From Moraxella sp035181385 (lineage in GTDB: Bacteria; Pseudomonadota; Gammaproteobacteria; Pseudomonadales; Moraxellaceae), in assembly GCF_035181385.1 (NCBI RefSeq), contig NZ_JAXCJK010000001.1, positions 558,001 to 622,000 on the forward strand: 64,000 nucleotides of DNA. Reading direction: 5' to 3'. Under the pieces are notes generated by a model. The model was not told the DNA's origin. It saw nothing but the letters and a program-made list of their open reading frames with translations, and did no database searches. Each line of letters starts with the position of its first letter. Position 1 is the stretch's first letter. Made by a program: the position numbers and the translations under genes. Of the stretch, positions 36,972 through 46,616 are shown piece after piece.

Positions 36972-37403
36972 ATGACTACTACTATCAGTGCCAAACCCGC
37001 TGAAGTTGTACATGACTGGTATGTTGTGGACGCTGAAGGCAAAACACTAGGTCGCTTAGCTTCCGAAATTGCTTCTCGTCTGCGTGGCAAGCACAAACCA
37101 TCGTACACTCCCCATGTTGATACAGGCGATTATATCGTTGTCATCAATGCTGACAAAATTGCTGTTACTGGCAAAAAAGCACAAGATAAAAAATATTATC
37201 GACATACTGGCTACCCAGGTGGTATTAAAGAAACTAACTTCACAAAACTTCTTGCACACAAGCCAGAAGATGTGTTGTTTAAAGCCGTTAAAGGTATGTT
37301 GCCAAAAGGTCCTTTGGGCTATGCAATGATTAAAAAGCTAAAACTGTATGCGGGTACTGATCACCCACACGCAGCACAGCAGCCACAAGTTTTAGACATC
37401 TAA
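36972..37403 (+). CDS. rplM: 50S ribosomal protein L13
   Basis: A 143-residue large-subunit protein. WYVVDAEGKTLGRLASEIASRLRGKHKP, GDYIVVINADKIAVTGKK and GMLPKGPLGYAMIKKLKLYAG are the family motifs, and the length is normal. It is ten bases upstream of rpsI in the usual two-gene operon. Confidence 0.98.
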   Translation: MTTTISAKPAEVVHDWYVVDAEGKTLGRLASEIASRLRGKHKPSYTPHVDTGDYIVVINADKIAVTGKKAQDKKYYRHTGYPGGIKETNFTKLLAHKPEDVLFKAVKGMLPKGPLGYAMIKKLKLYAGTDHPHAAQQPQVLDI

Positions 37404-37413
37404 GGAGACAAAC

Positions 37414-37800
37414 ATGGAACGCAATTACGGAACAGGTCGCAGAAAGACTTCTACCGCTCGTGTCTTCTTGTCTAAAGGCACAGGCAATATCAGTATCAAT
37501 GGCAAAAGCCTAGATGAATACTTTGGTCGTGAGACTTCTCGCATGGTTGTTCGTCAGCCATTAGAGCTGCTTGATGTTGCAACTGATTACGACCTATACA
37601 TCACCGTTACTGGTGGTGGTGCAAGTGGCCAAGCAGGTGCGATTCGCCATGGCATCACTCGTGCATTGATTGAATCTGATGAAAGCCTAAAACCTGCTCT
37701 AAAAGCAGCTGGTTTCGTTACTCGTGATGCTCGTGAAGTTGAGCGTAAAAAATTGGGTCTACGCAAAGCTCGTCGTCGCCCACAATTTTCAAAGCGTTAA
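37414..37800 (+). CDS. rpsI: 30S ribosomal protein S9
   Basis: A 128-residue small-subunit protein with the basic C-terminal tail ending in FSKR that reaches the P-site tRNA. YGTGRRKTSTARVFL and GGGASGQAGAIRHGITRAL are diagnostic. AAGGAGA precedes the ATG at 37414. Confidence 0.98.
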   Translation: MERNYGTGRRKTSTARVFLSKGTGNISINGKSLDEYFGRETSRMVVRQPLELLDVATDYDLYITVTGGGASGQAGAIRHGITRALIESDESLKPALKAAGFVTRDAREVERKKLGLRKARRRPQFSKR

Positions 37801-37823
37801 TCTTTTACGCTTTTGCAAATTTC

Positions 37824-37852
37824 AAAAAACTCTCGTTATCGGGAGTTTTTTT
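37824..37852 (+). terminator. Terminator of rplM-rpsI
   Basis: A6CTCTCG, TTAT and CGGGAGT7 form a stem with one G-U pair and a T7 tail, 24 bases after the rpsI stop. Confidence 0.85.
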
Positions 37853-38278
37853 ATGCTTCATTTTGTATAAAAATATTGGCAAAGTGTAAAAAAAAGAATA
37901 AATAAACGGCCATTAAGTAATAGTTACTTAAAATAATGACAAATTTTATGCTAAAATGACTGGATTATTTTTTAGTTTAATTAAATATATTTTTAAGTTA
38001 ATATTATATAAATAACATGATAATTCCCACTAGACTGGTTGGATATTACGCTATTTTTACACAAACAAAGCTTTTTTTGTCAATTCATTAAAAATTTTGC
38101 GACTTTTTTTCACAAGATAGCAACAGAACAATTTATTTTATGGCAAAAATAGCTTAAAATAGTCATGTTTAAAAACTAGTAAATAGGCACAGCAAATGTG
38201 GCGACGATAAAACGGTTTTATCACAGCCACACACCCAGTATGGGAACAATCCCATTCTTTATTCTGGAGGAAGTTTTA
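37853..38278. other. AT-rich region upstream of petABC
   Basis: No gene is supportable. A small hairpin (ATGGGA, ACAA, TCCCAT at 38240-38255) sits ten bases before the petA ribosome-binding site GGAGG (38266-38270). The promoter could not be placed with confidence. Confidence 0.4.
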
Positions 38279-38863
38279 ATGAGCCATGCCGAAGGCGTGA
38301 ATATTAAACGCCGTAGAGTCCTAATCGCAACCACCGCTGCCATCGGTGCGGTTGGTGTAGGTGCGATAGCCACCCCATTTGTACGCTCTTGGTACCCAAG
38401 TGCTAAAGCAGAAGCTGCTGGTGCACCAGCCGTTCAAGACATCAGTGGAATTGAAAACGGTCAAATGATCACAATCAAATACCGTGGCAAACCAATTTTT
38501 GTCGTTAAGCGTACCGAAGAAATGGTGGCAAATTTAAGCAAAGTTACCCCAAAACTTGCCGACCCTGAATCACAAGCCTCTATTCAGCCTGAATATTGTA
38601 AAAATGAAACTCGTTCAATTCAGCCTAATTTGCTGGTAGTTGAAGGTGTTTGTACACATCTAGGCTGTGCACCCTCTTTTAGACCTGAAGTTGGTGCGGC
38701 AGACTTAGGCGGTGCAGATTGGTTTGGTGGTTTTTTCTGTCCTTGCCACGGTTCATTGTATGACCTATCTGGACGAGTATACAGTGGCGTTCCTGCACCA
38801 CTGAATCTACCAATTCCAGATTATAGCCTTGATGGCACAATCTTGACTGTTGGGGAGGCATAA
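38279..38863 (+). CDS. petA: Ubiquinol-cytochrome c reductase, Rieske iron-sulfur subunit
   Basis: A 194-residue subunit of respiratory complex bc1. An N-terminal twin-arginine-like stretch (NIKRRRVLIATTAA) leads into the single membrane anchor (about 15-34). The [2Fe-2S] ligands are in CTHLGC (C125-C130) and CPCHGS (C154, H157). The ATG at 38279 follows GGAGG closely; a longer in-frame start 27 codons earlier lacks such a site. It starts a petA-petB-petC operon. Confidence 0.96.
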   Translation: MSHAEGVNIKRRRVLIATTAAIGAVGVGAIATPFVRSWYPSAKAEAAGAPAVQDISGIENGQMITIKYRGKPIFVVKRTEEMVANLSKVTPKLADPESQASIQPEYCKNETRSIQPNLLVVEGVCTHLGCAPSFRPEVGAADLGGADWFGGFFCPCHGSLYDLSGRVYSGVPAPLNLPIPDYSLDGTILTVGEA

Positions 38864-38865
38864 CC

Positions 38866-40104
38866 ATGAGCATCGCTAAGAAATTTATGAACTGGGTTGA
38901 TGCACGCTATCCAGCAACCGAGACTTATGAATACCATATGTCAAAGTATTATGCTCCAAAGAATTTCAATTTTTGGTATTTCTTTGGTGTGTTATCAATG
39001 GTTGTATTAGTAAACCAATTGGTCACTGGTATTTGGCTAACCATGATGTTTAATCCAAGTGCAGAAGGTGCGTTTGCATCACTTGAATATATCATGCGTG
39101 ATGTTAAAGGTGGTTGGCTAATCCGCTATATGCACTCAACAGGTGCATCAGCATTCTTTGTGGTTGTATATTTGCATATGTTCCGCGGATTAATGTATGG
39201 TTCATACCAAAAACCTCGTGAATTGGTCTGGATCATTGGTATGGCGATTTATCTATGCCTAATGGCTGAAGGCTTTTTTGGCTATTTACTACCTTGGGGC
39301 AATATGTCTTTTTGGGGTGCACAGGTTATTCTTAACCTTCCTGCTGCCATTCCATTCATCGGTGATGCACTGGGCGAATGGGTGAAAGGTGATTATATTA
39401 TTTCAGGCATCACTTTAAACCGCTTCTTCGCTCTACATGTTGTGGCAATTCCACTCATCTTGGTTGGTCTTGTATTCATGCATTTGGTAGCATTACATCA
39501 TGTAGGATCAAACAACCCAGATGGCGTAGATATCAAAAAACTAAAAGACAAAAACGGCGTACCACTTGATGGGGTGCCATTTCACCCTTACTATACCGTG
39601 CATGACATGGTTGGCATTGTAGTATTCTTTATTTTGTTCTTTGCGGTGGTGTTTTTCGCCCCTGAAGGTGGTGGTTATTTCTTAGAAAAACCAAACTTTG
39701 AAGTTGCCAACGCTTTAAAAACACCTGCTCACATTGCTCCTGTTTGGTACTATATGCCTTATTATGCAATGCTTCGTGCCACACCATCTATGTTTGGTTC
39801 AGCATTGCCAGGCGTAATCGTCATGTTTGGTGCAATTGCAATTTTGTTTGTACTACCTTGGTTAGATCGCTCACCTGTAAAATCAATTCGATATAAAGGT
39901 GTCTTATCCAAGATTGCCTTGGCCATTTTTGTAGTGAGTTTCTTAATCCTAGGTTACTTAGGTGGCGTTTCATCTACACCAACAGGCACTTTGATCGGTC
40001 GTATATGTACCATTTTATACTTCTTGTATTTCATTCTGATGCCGTTCTATACATCAATTGAGAAGTGCAAACAACCACCAGAACGAGTTACAGGGGGTCA
40101 CTAA
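38866..40104 (+). CDS. petB: Ubiquinol-cytochrome c reductase, cytochrome b subunit
   Basis: A 412-residue polytopic protein holding the two b haems and the quinol sites of complex bc1. The haem-binding RYMHSTGASAFFVVVYLHMFRG and the second histidine pair (FFALHVVAIPL, MHLVALHHVGSNNP), together with the Qo-site region GYLLPWGNMSFWG, are intact. It begins two bases after petA stops. Confidence 0.97.
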   Translation: MSIAKKFMNWVDARYPATETYEYHMSKYYAPKNFNFWYFFGVLSMVVLVNQLVTGIWLTMMFNPSAEGAFASLEYIMRDVKGGWLIRYMHSTGASAFFVVVYLHMFRGLMYGSYQKPRELVWIIGMAIYLCLMAEGFFGYLLPWGNMSFWGAQVILNLPAAIPFIGDALGEWVKGDYIISGITLNRFFALHVVAIPLILVGLVFMHLVALHHVGSNNPDGVDIKKLKDKNGVPLDGVPFHPYYTVHDMVGIVVFFILFFAVVFFAPEGGGYFLEKPNFEVANALKTPAHIAPVWYYMPYYAMLRATPSMFGSALPGVIVMFGAIAILFVLPWLDRSPVKSIRYKGVLSKIALAIFVVSFLILGYLGGVSSTPTGTLIGRICTILYFLYFILMPFYTSIEKCKQPPERVTGGH

Positions 40105-40826
40105 TGAAAGCATCTAATCTAAAAACCCTAGGTTTGGGCTTACTTTTGGCAGGTGCCAGCATCTTAGTTTCCTCACCAGCTATGGCTGGTGGTGGACATG
40201 GCTGTGGTGAATATACCGAAGCTGATGGCACAAAAACCACGCTAGAATGTAGCAAAGCCCCAATTGACCTTACCAACAAAGGTTCGTTACAACGTGGTGC
40301 TGCAATGTTCATGAACTACTGCGTAGGCTGTCATTCAGCTCAGTATGTGCGTCATTCACGCATTGCCAAAGATTTGGATATTCCTGCAGAATTGATGGAA
40401 AAATACCTCATGGTTACTTCAAGCCAAATTGGCGACCATGTAACCGCAGGCATCAACCCTGAACTGCAAGGTGCTTGGTTTGGTGCTGCACCACCCGATT
40501 TATCGCTTGAAACTCGCTTGCGTGGCGATGACTGGGTTTACACCTACCTACTGTCGTTCTATGAAGATCCGAGCCGTCCTTGGGGTGCAAATAATCTAGT
40601 ACTAGCAAATGCTGCCATGCCTCATGTATTGCACAATCTACAACAAGAACTTGGTGATGAAGAGTATAAATCACGAGTTGGAGATTTAGTCAACTTCATG
40701 GCATGGATGGCCGAGCCTGTGCGTCATGATCGTAAAATCTATGGTGCTTTTGTCATTTTATTCCTACTCATTCTATTGATTCCAGTGTATCTGCTGAACA
40801 AAGAATTTTGGAAAGATGTCAAATAA
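40104..40826 (+). CDS. petC: Ubiquinol-cytochrome c reductase, cytochrome c1
   Basis: A 240-residue c-type cytochrome. A signal peptide (ending SSPAMA, about 1-28) directs it to the periplasm; haem is attached at CVGCH (C73-H77), and a C-terminal membrane anchor (about 214-234) holds it. The ATG at 40104 overlaps the petB stop by one base (TAATG), which fixes the start. It depends on the Ccm system for haem attachment, part of which is encoded at 21.8-26.1 kb. Confidence 0.96.
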   Translation: MKASNLKTLGLGLLLAGASILVSSPAMAGGGHGCGEYTEADGTKTTLECSKAPIDLTNKGSLQRGAAMFMNYCVGCHSAQYVRHSRIAKDLDIPAELMEKYLMVTSSQIGDHVTAGINPELQGAWFGAAPPDLSLETRLRGDDWVYTYLLSFYEDPSRPWGANNLVLANAAMPHVLHNLQQELGDEEYKSRVGDLVNFMAWMAEPVRHDRKIYGAFVILFLLILLIPVYLLNKEFWKDVK

Positions 40827-40845
40827 TTTGTCATAAAAAGTCATA

Positions 40846-40880
40846 AAAAAAGAGCCAGTAGTAGCCACTGGCTCTTTTTT
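40846..40880 (+). terminator. Terminator of petABC
   Basis: A perfect 14-bp stem (A6GAGCCAGT and ACTGGCTCT6) with a seven-base loop, 19 bases after the petC stop. Confidence 0.9.
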
Positions 40881-40995
40881 CTTTTCAAGTTTAAAAAAAA
40901 TCATCACCATCAACCCCAATAAAATAAATAATTTTTAACACATAAACTCTAAAATTTGCTAAACTAGCAACCAATCTTTCAACTTTTTGCAATCT

Positions 40996-41643
40996 ATGGC
41001 AGATTTTTCACATCTTCTACCGACACAATTTATCCTGTATGGTGATGATGGCTACGATAGCCATGTGGTACGCTTATTATTGGAAGAAAAACAGCTTTCT
41101 TATGAATTGGCATTGATTCAAGATGAACGACCAGAAGAGATTGCCGAATTAAATCCTTATGGCACCTTACCGATTTTAGTTGGTCGTGATATTACACTGT
41201 ATGAATTAACTGTCATCTTTGAATACTTAGAAGAACGGCACGGTGCAGGAAAACTACTGCCCATCACCCCAAAAGAGCGGGCTAATGTGCGACAATTAGC
41301 ATGGCGACTACAATCTGACTGGTTAAGACTTGGCAAAATCCTGCTCACCCACTCAGACAGCTTTGATAAACAATCCGCCTTGCGTGCCAAAAAATCGCTA
41401 TCAGATTCGCTCATCACACTTTCACCAATTTTCACCAAACAAGAATATTTTTTGTCCGATGAATTTGGCTGGTGCGATGTTTTGCTGGCACCGCTATTAT
41501 GGCGATTGCCTAGCATGAATATTAAGCTACCATCTGAACTTTGTAAACCCCTGATAGAATACCAAAAGCGATTATTTAACCGTTCAAGTTTTAAAAACAG
41601 TTTAAAATCCCTACCCAATTACCTTGATAAACACTCGGAGTAG
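40996..41643 (+). CDS. sspA: Stringent starvation protein A
   Basis: A 215-residue glutathione-S-transferase-like protein that binds RNA polymerase under starvation. The N-terminal thioredoxin-like domain (LYGDDGYDSHVVRLLLEEK, ELNPYGTLPILV) and the C-terminal helical domain are complete. The ATG at 40996 is preferred; the frame opens three codons earlier at TTG. It is two bases upstream of sspB. Confidence 0.92.
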   Translation: MADFSHLLPTQFILYGDDGYDSHVVRLLLEEKQLSYELALIQDERPEEIAELNPYGTLPILVGRDITLYELTVIFEYLEERHGAGKLLPITPKERANVRQLAWRLQSDWLRLGKILLTHSDSFDKQSALRAKKSLSDSLITLSPIFTKQEYFLSDEFGWCDVLLAPLLWRLPSMNIKLPSELCKPLIEYQKRLFNRSSFKNSLKSLPNYLDKHSE

Positions 41644-41645
41644 CC

Positions 41646-42041
41646 ATGTCTTTTACCCCAAAGCGACCCTACCTAATCCGTGCCATGCACGAATGGCTTG
41701 AAGATAACGAACTGACCGCTTATCTTATGATTGATGCAACACACGCTGATGTCGTTGCACCACTAGAATATGCCACAGACGGACGCCTAGTATTAGCTGC
41801 GTCTTATCAAGCCACCAAAGATTTATACATTAGTAATGACGCCATTTCATTCGCTGCACGCTTTGGTGGTGTTTCACAAGATGTATGGATTCCAATGCCA
41901 GCAGTGCTTGGTATTTATGCCAAAGAAAGCCCAAACGAAGGACATTTTTTTGACCCAAATGAATATGCCAATATTGACATCGTGCCAAAAACCGATCCAA
42001 AACAGCCATCAAAACATTCAGGTCTAAAATTTGTTGATTAA
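41646..42041 (+). CDS. sspB: ClpXP protease specificity-enhancing factor SspB
   Basis: A 131-residue adaptor that delivers ssrA-tagged proteins to ClpXP. The N-terminal domain begins KRPYLIRAMHEWLEDNELTAYLMIDA and contains the conserved DAISFAARFGGVSQDVWIPMPAVLGIYAKE. The short acidic/polar tail (PKQPSKHSGLKFVD) is the expected ClpX-binding end. It forms an operon with sspA. Confidence 0.95.
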   Translation: MSFTPKRPYLIRAMHEWLEDNELTAYLMIDATHADVVAPLEYATDGRLVLAASYQATKDLYISNDAISFAARFGGVSQDVWIPMPAVLGIYAKESPNEGHFFDPNEYANIDIVPKTDPKQPSKHSGLKFVD

Positions 42042-42078
42042 AATGATAAGTCAACAGATACATTTGAATCATAGGGAT

Positions 42079-42115
42079 AAAAAATCAAGCCAAATCAAAT
42101 ATGGCTTGATTTTTT
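42079..42115 (+). terminator. Terminator of sspAB
   Basis: A perfect 14-bp stem (A6TCAAGCCA and TGGCTTGAT6) with a nine-base loop, 38 bases after sspB. Confidence 0.87.
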
Positions 42116-42201
42116 TGCGTGATTTTATGGTCAATTTACGATAAAATTATAAATATTCTTTAAATTAAATTCATATCTAAAATCCACGAAAAAGGTACAC
42201 C

Positions 42202-44262
42202 ATGACAGCTAAACGCCAAATTCTCGTAACTAATGCCCTGCCCTATGCCAATGGTTCAATCCACATGGGGCACTTATTAGGCTATATTCAAGCCGACATC
42301 TGGGTGCGTGCTATGCGTGCTATGGGTCATGATGTAATTTATGTCTGTGCTGATGATGCACATGGCACCGCCATCATGCTCAAAGCCCAAGATAATGGCG
42401 TTGACCCAGAAGAGCAAATAAAGAGCGTGCAAGTGGAACATGAACAGGATTTTTTAGGTTTTAATGTTGCCTTTGATCATTATGACAGCACGCATTCAAT
42501 AACCAATCGCAAGCGTTCAGAAGAAATTTATCTTGCCAACAAAAAAGCAGGAAATATTTCCATTCGCCCTGTTACTCAACTTTTTGATCCTGAAAAACAG
42601 ATGTTTTTATCCGACCGCTTCATCAAAGGCACCTGCCCTAAGTGTCAAAAAGACGATCAATATGGAGATTCTTGCGAATCTTGTGGCAGTACCTATAATG
42701 CCACCGAACTCATCAATCCACGCTCCACCCTAAGTGGTGCAACGCCCATAGAAAAATCATCTGACCATTACTTTTTCAAGCTACCAAACTTTACTAAATT
42801 TTTACAAAAATGGACACGAGATGAAGGTCGTCTGCCCATCTCCATCGCCAATAAATTAGACGAATGGTTTGAAGCAGGGCTTGCCGACTGGGACATCAGC
42901 CGAGATGCACCATATTTTGGCTTTAAGATTCCAGACACAGATGATAAATATTTTTATGTTTGGGTAGATGCTCCTGTTGGCTATATGGCAAGTTTTGAAA
43001 ATTACATCAAACAAAATCGTAGCGACATCGCATTTGATGATTACTGGGGTAAAGACAGTACTGCCGAAGTATATCATTTTATCGGCAAAGATATCGTTTA
43101 TTTCCATGCTCTGTTTTGGCCTGCCATGCTGAGCGGTGCAAACTATCGTACACCAACTCGCTTATTTGTGAATGGCTTTTTGACCGTTAATGGTGAAAAA
43201 ATGAGCAAATCTCGTGGCACATTCATTAAAGCTGGGACTTACTTAAAGCACCTTAATCCTGAATATCTGCGTTATTATTTTGCCTCAAAATTATCCGATA
43301 AAGTAGAAGATTCTGATTTAAATCTTGATGATTTTATCGCCAAAATAAATTCCGATCTTGTTGGTAAAGTTGTGAACATTGCCAGTCGCTGTGCCAAGTT
43401 CATCAACACTCAATTTAATAATCAACTGTCTGCTCAATGTAGCGAGCCTCAACTTGTCAATAAATTTATTCAAGCTGGCGACAGCATCATGACCCACTAC
43501 GAGAATCGTGAATTTAGCACCGCCATTCGTGAAATCATGGCATTGGCAGACATCGCCAACCAGTATATTGACGAACAAAAACCGTGGGCAATCGCTAAAA
43601 CAAACCCCAATAGCATTGATGTTCAAAATGTCTGTTCGGTAGGGTTGAATCTATTCCACAAAATCATGGTCTACTTATCGCCTGTACTGCCAACTTTAGC
43701 AGAACAATCAAAAACATTCTTAAATGTAGCAACTCTTGATTTTAACACCCGCTTTGAGATTCTTACGCATTCTATTAATGAATTTACGCCATTAATGCAG
43801 CGCATCGATCCAAAGAAAGTACAAGCGATGATTGATGACTCTAAGGAAAATCTACAAACCAGCAAAACCAACAGCAACCAAAAGGCAAATAATATGCAAG
43901 ACAAGATTTGTGATGATGAATTCATCAGTATTGATGACTTTGCCAAAGTAAAAATGAGTGTCGCTAAAGTCTTAGAATGCAACAAAGTAGAAGGGGCAGA
44001 CAAACTTCTTCAGTTCACGCTTGATGTGGGCGATACAGACACAGATGGTAAGTGCAAAACTCGCAATGTGTTTAGCGGCATCGCTAAATTCTATCAACCA
44101 GAACAACTGCTTGGTAAAACTGTGATTTGCGTAACCAATCTTGCTCCACGCAAAATGAAATTTGGTGTCAGCGAAGGCATGATCTTATCTGCAGAAAAAG
44201 ATGGACAGCTTTGTGTTGTACTATTGCCTGACGACATGGTAGCTGGGGCGGTTTTGGCATAA
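42202..44262 (+). CDS. metG: Methionine--tRNA ligase
   Basis: A 686-residue class I aminoacyl-tRNA synthetase. The HIGH-type motif is HMGH at 21-24 and KMSKS is at 333-337. A zinc knuckle (CPKCQKDDQYGDSCESC) lies near 145-161. The last ~100 residues are a Trbp111-like tRNA-binding domain, joined by a Ser/Asn/Lys-rich linker around residues 548-570. The length equals that of dimeric bacterial MetRS. It has its own terminator. Confidence 0.97.
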   Translation: MTAKRQILVTNALPYANGSIHMGHLLGYIQADIWVRAMRAMGHDVIYVCADDAHGTAIMLKAQDNGVDPEEQIKSVQVEHEQDFLGFNVAFDHYDSTHSITNRKRSEEIYLANKKAGNISIRPVTQLFDPEKQMFLSDRFIKGTCPKCQKDDQYGDSCESCGSTYNATELINPRSTLSGATPIEKSSDHYFFKLPNFTKFLQKWTRDEGRLPISIANKLDEWFEAGLADWDISRDAPYFGFKIPDTDDKYFYVWVDAPVGYMASFENYIKQNRSDIAFDDYWGKDSTAEVYHFIGKDIVYFHALFWPAMLSGANYRTPTRLFVNGFLTVNGEKMSKSRGTFIKAGTYLKHLNPEYLRYYFASKLSDKVEDSDLNLDDFIAKINSDLVGKVVNIASRCAKFINTQFNNQLSAQCSEPQLVNKFIQAGDSIMTHYENREFSTAIREIMALADIANQYIDEQKPWAIAKTNPNSIDVQNVCSVGLNLFHKIMVYLSPVLPTLAEQSKTFLNVATLDFNTRFEILTHSINEFTPLMQRIDPKKVQAMIDDSKENLQTSKTNSNQKANNMQDKICDDEFISIDDFAKVKMSVAKVLECNKVEGADKLLQFTLDVGDTDTDGKCKTRNVFSGIAKFYQPEQLLGKTVICVTNLAPRKMKFGVSEGMILSAEKDGQLCVVLLPDDMVAGAVLA

Positions 44263-44277
44263 CCCAATATATCATAA

Positions 44278-44306
44278 AAAAAACAGGGTCAGACACCCTG
44301 TTTTTT
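44278..44306 (+). terminator. Terminator of metG
   Basis: A 12-bp stem (A6CAGGGT and ACCCTGT6) with a five-base loop, 15 bases after the metG stop. Confidence 0.9.
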
Positions 44307-44477
44307 ATTAATTTTAGTTGTTTAATATCAGCAGTTTAAAAAACAATTGTCTTTATTTGAGGTTTAAAAGCCTTTTAAGCATATGGCAATTTTAATGAAA
44401 AAATTAAAATAAAAAAAACCCCAAGACAGGGGAGACTTGGGGATAAAAAGTGAAACTACAAGAGCTCACTATAAAAA

Positions 44478-44554
44478 TGGCGCAGCGGACGGGACTCGAA
44501 CCCGCGACCCCCGGCGTGACAGGCCGGTATTCTAACCAACTGAACTACCGCTGC
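44478..44554 (-). tRNA. tRNA-Asp (anticodon GTC)
   Basis: A complete 77-base cloverleaf including encoded CCA. The acceptor stem is GCAGCGG with CCGCTGC, the discriminator is G, the anticodon loop CTGTCAC reads GTC, and the T arm contains GGTTCGAGTCC. It lies five bases downstream of tRNA-Val, so the two form one transcript. Confidence 0.97.
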
Positions 44555-44559
44555 GAACA

Positions 44560-44635
44560 TGGTGGGCGGTAACGGATTCGAACCGCTGACCCTCTGCTTG
44601 TAAGGCAGACGCTCTACCAACTGAGCTAACCGCCC
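44560..44635 (-). tRNA. tRNA-Val (anticodon TAC)
   Basis: A complete 76-base cloverleaf including encoded CCA. The acceptor stem is GGGCGGT with ACCGCCC, the discriminator is A, the anticodon loop CTTACAA reads TAC, and the T arm contains GGTTCGAATCC. Confidence 0.97.
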
Positions 44636-44797
44636 ATGTTCTTTTAACTCATCAAATGCAGTAACTTAAATATTTATTTGACTAATATTAATTTTACTGT
44701 GTTTGTTTGTTGTGGTGCGTATTATATAGATTTTTAAGATGGTGTCAAATACTTTTTTATCTAACTGTTTAAAATATTTTATAGGTTGTTGATTTTG

Positions 44798-45499
44798 TTA
44801 TATATTTTTTGCATATTCATTAATGTATGCCAAGCGTTCAACCGTACCGACATCTATCCATTTTTGAGTCATTAGTTCACCAGTAACCAAATCATCCATC
44901 ATCGCTGATTTGAGTAAAGGTGCAAGCGGAGCAACCTCACCTACTGTAATATCACAAACAATCTTTGGCGACAATATGCTTAAACCTGCAAATGTGTAGC
45001 TTGACCAATCATCATTTTTAAGCCCCACCCTACTACCATCAAACAAAAAATCGCCAGTTGGATGATAATCAGGGTTGTCCACCAGTACCAAATGGGCCAG
45101 ATTATCTTGCAAATCATGGTTAATCAACTGACCAAAATCATACTCTGTCCATACATCACCATTAACCAAGATGAACGGCTCATCATCAAGCAATCCGTTA
45201 GCCAAAGCGTATTTAATCCCACCCGCCGTCTCTAATGGCTCAATAAGCCCGCTTTCATCAGATATGTGCAAATTAACACCAAGTGACATTGCTGTGAGTG
45301 CTTGAATGATTTGTTGCCCAAGATAGCCTACATTGATGACAATGTCCGTCACTCCTGCATCACGCAACCGTTGTATGTGCCAAACAATGAGAGGCTTATC
45401 TGCCACAAGAACAAGTGGCTTGGGTGTATGCAGTGTCAATGGACGCATGCGAGTTCCTTTGCCAGCCGCCAAAATCATTGCCTGAGTAATTTTTGTCAT
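44798..45499 (-). CDS. murU: N-acetylmuramate alpha-1-phosphate uridylyltransferase
   Basis: A 233-residue nucleotidyltransferase that makes UDP-MurNAc from MurNAc-1-phosphate in the fosfomycin-bypassing recycling route known from Pseudomonas. The N-terminal AAGKGTRMRPLTLHTPKPL signature and the VNGDVWTEYDF metal site are present. Sequence alone could also fit a mannose-1-phosphate guanylyltransferase, but the adjacent amgK and the divergent lptD-surA match the known murU locus. Confidence 0.9.
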   Translation of the reverse strand: MTKITQAMILAAGKGTRMRPLTLHTPKPLVLVADKPLIVWHIQRLRDAGVTDIVINVGYLGQQIIQALTAMSLGVNLHISDESGLIEPLETAGGIKYALANGLLDDEPFILVNGDVWTEYDFGQLINHDLQDNLAHLVLVDNPDYHPTGDFLFDGSRVGLKNDDWSSYTFAGLSILSPKIVCDITVGEVAPLAPLLKSAMMDDLVTGELMTQKWIDVGTVERLAYINEYAKNI

Positions 45500-45599
45500 T
45501 TTTTACTGTCCTTTTTTGTATTTTTTGGCAAAAAATTGTTTATAAAAAAGGTGAAAATAATACTTTTGGCCGATACTTTCATCGCCAAGATGACTTCAA

Positions 45600-46616
45600 T
45601 CAACCAAATTTGGCATAATAAGATGGTAACACCTTGGTTTTGAGCCAATCATAAAAGGGTTGTACCGCCACTTCGCCGTGTGCAATCAGCCAATCAAGCT
45701 CGCCTAATAAATCACGCATGACTTTTGGCACATTGACCAAATAACGATCTTTGCCATCTCTTTGCAATAGACGAATGAATATGCCCAAAACTTTTAAATG
45801 ACGCTGAACACCCATGATGTTTACCTCTTTGGTAAAGTCATCAAGGCTGATACTCAGCTCTTTTAGTAAATGAAATTCACCGATTTTTGCATCAACCCAA
45901 TGCTCATCAAAATTGATATAAGCATCTCGCACAAGGCTAACCAAATCATAAGTATAAGCACCAATCAGTGCATCTTGAAAGTCAATCACACCAAGTGCAT
46001 CACTGCCCTTGTCCGCCATTAAATTGCGACTGTGATAGTCCCGATGCACAACAACTTTTGGTTGAGTGGCAATTTTATCAAGCAGATGGCTTTTAAAATC
46101 CTGCCAAATTTGCATTGCCTCATCGGTCATCTTGACACCAACATAAGGCAAGAACCACTCATCAAACAAGTCCATTTCATCGGACAACTTAGCATCATCA
46201 TAAGCTGGCAAATCAACCTCAATTGGTAGGGTTTGTAGTTCTTTGAGGGTTTGTAGTGCCTGAGTGTAATAAGCATCGATATTGTTTGCGTCATCACCAA
46301 TCAGATGAGCAAACTCTACCGTACCAAAGTCTTGCAGTAGTAAAAAACCAAGTGCTGTATCTTGTGCAATAATGTCTGGCACATTCACCGCCATCGTCAT
46401 GATATTAGCCACTTTCACAAACTCTACCACACTTTCTTTGTCGGGCGGTGCGTCCATCAACAGATAAGTAACCAATTCGCCTTTATCATTCATATTAGGC
46501 AAATAAATGCGATGATAACGGCGAAAACTGGCGTCTCCTGCCAAACTTTCAACCCTAAAACCAGTAGCGAGATTGGCATTTAAAAATGCCATCATTTCAT
46601 CATGTCTAGTCATCAT
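45600..46616 (-). CDS. amgK: N-acetylmuramate/N-acetylglucosamine kinase AmgK
   Basis: A 338-residue aminoglycoside-phosphotransferase-like kinase that phosphorylates MurNAc and GlcNAc at C1. The catalytic loop VVVHRDYHSRNLM and the metal-binding VIDFQDALIGAYTYDLVSL are intact. Of two neighbouring ATGs (46614-46616 and 46611-46613) both fit the AAGGA site; a much longer in-frame start is unsupported. It precedes murU by 100 bases and is divergent from lptD, as in pseudomonads. Confidence 0.9.
   Translation of the reverse strand: MMTRHDEMMAFLNANLATGFRVESLAGDASFRRYHRIYLPNMNDKGELVTYLLMDAPPDKESVVEFVKVANIMTMAVNVPDIIAQDTALGFLLLQDFGTVEFAHLIGDDANNIDAYYTQALQTLKELQTLPIEVDLPAYDDAKLSDEMDLFDEWFLPYVGVKMTDEAMQIWQDFKSHLLDKIATQPKVVVHRDYHSRNLMADKGSDALGVIDFQDALIGAYTYDLVSLVRDAYINFDEHWVDAKIGEFHLLKELSISLDDFTKEVNIMGVQRHLKVLGIFIRLLQRDGKDRYLVNVPKVMRDLLGELDWLIAHGEVAVQPFYDWLKTKVLPSYYAKFG

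Noticed and set aside
44798..45499. Mannose-1-phosphate guanylyltransferase for the nucleotidyltransferase gene
   Set aside because: The domain alone allows it, but adjacency to amgK and the divergent lptD-surA fits murU much better.
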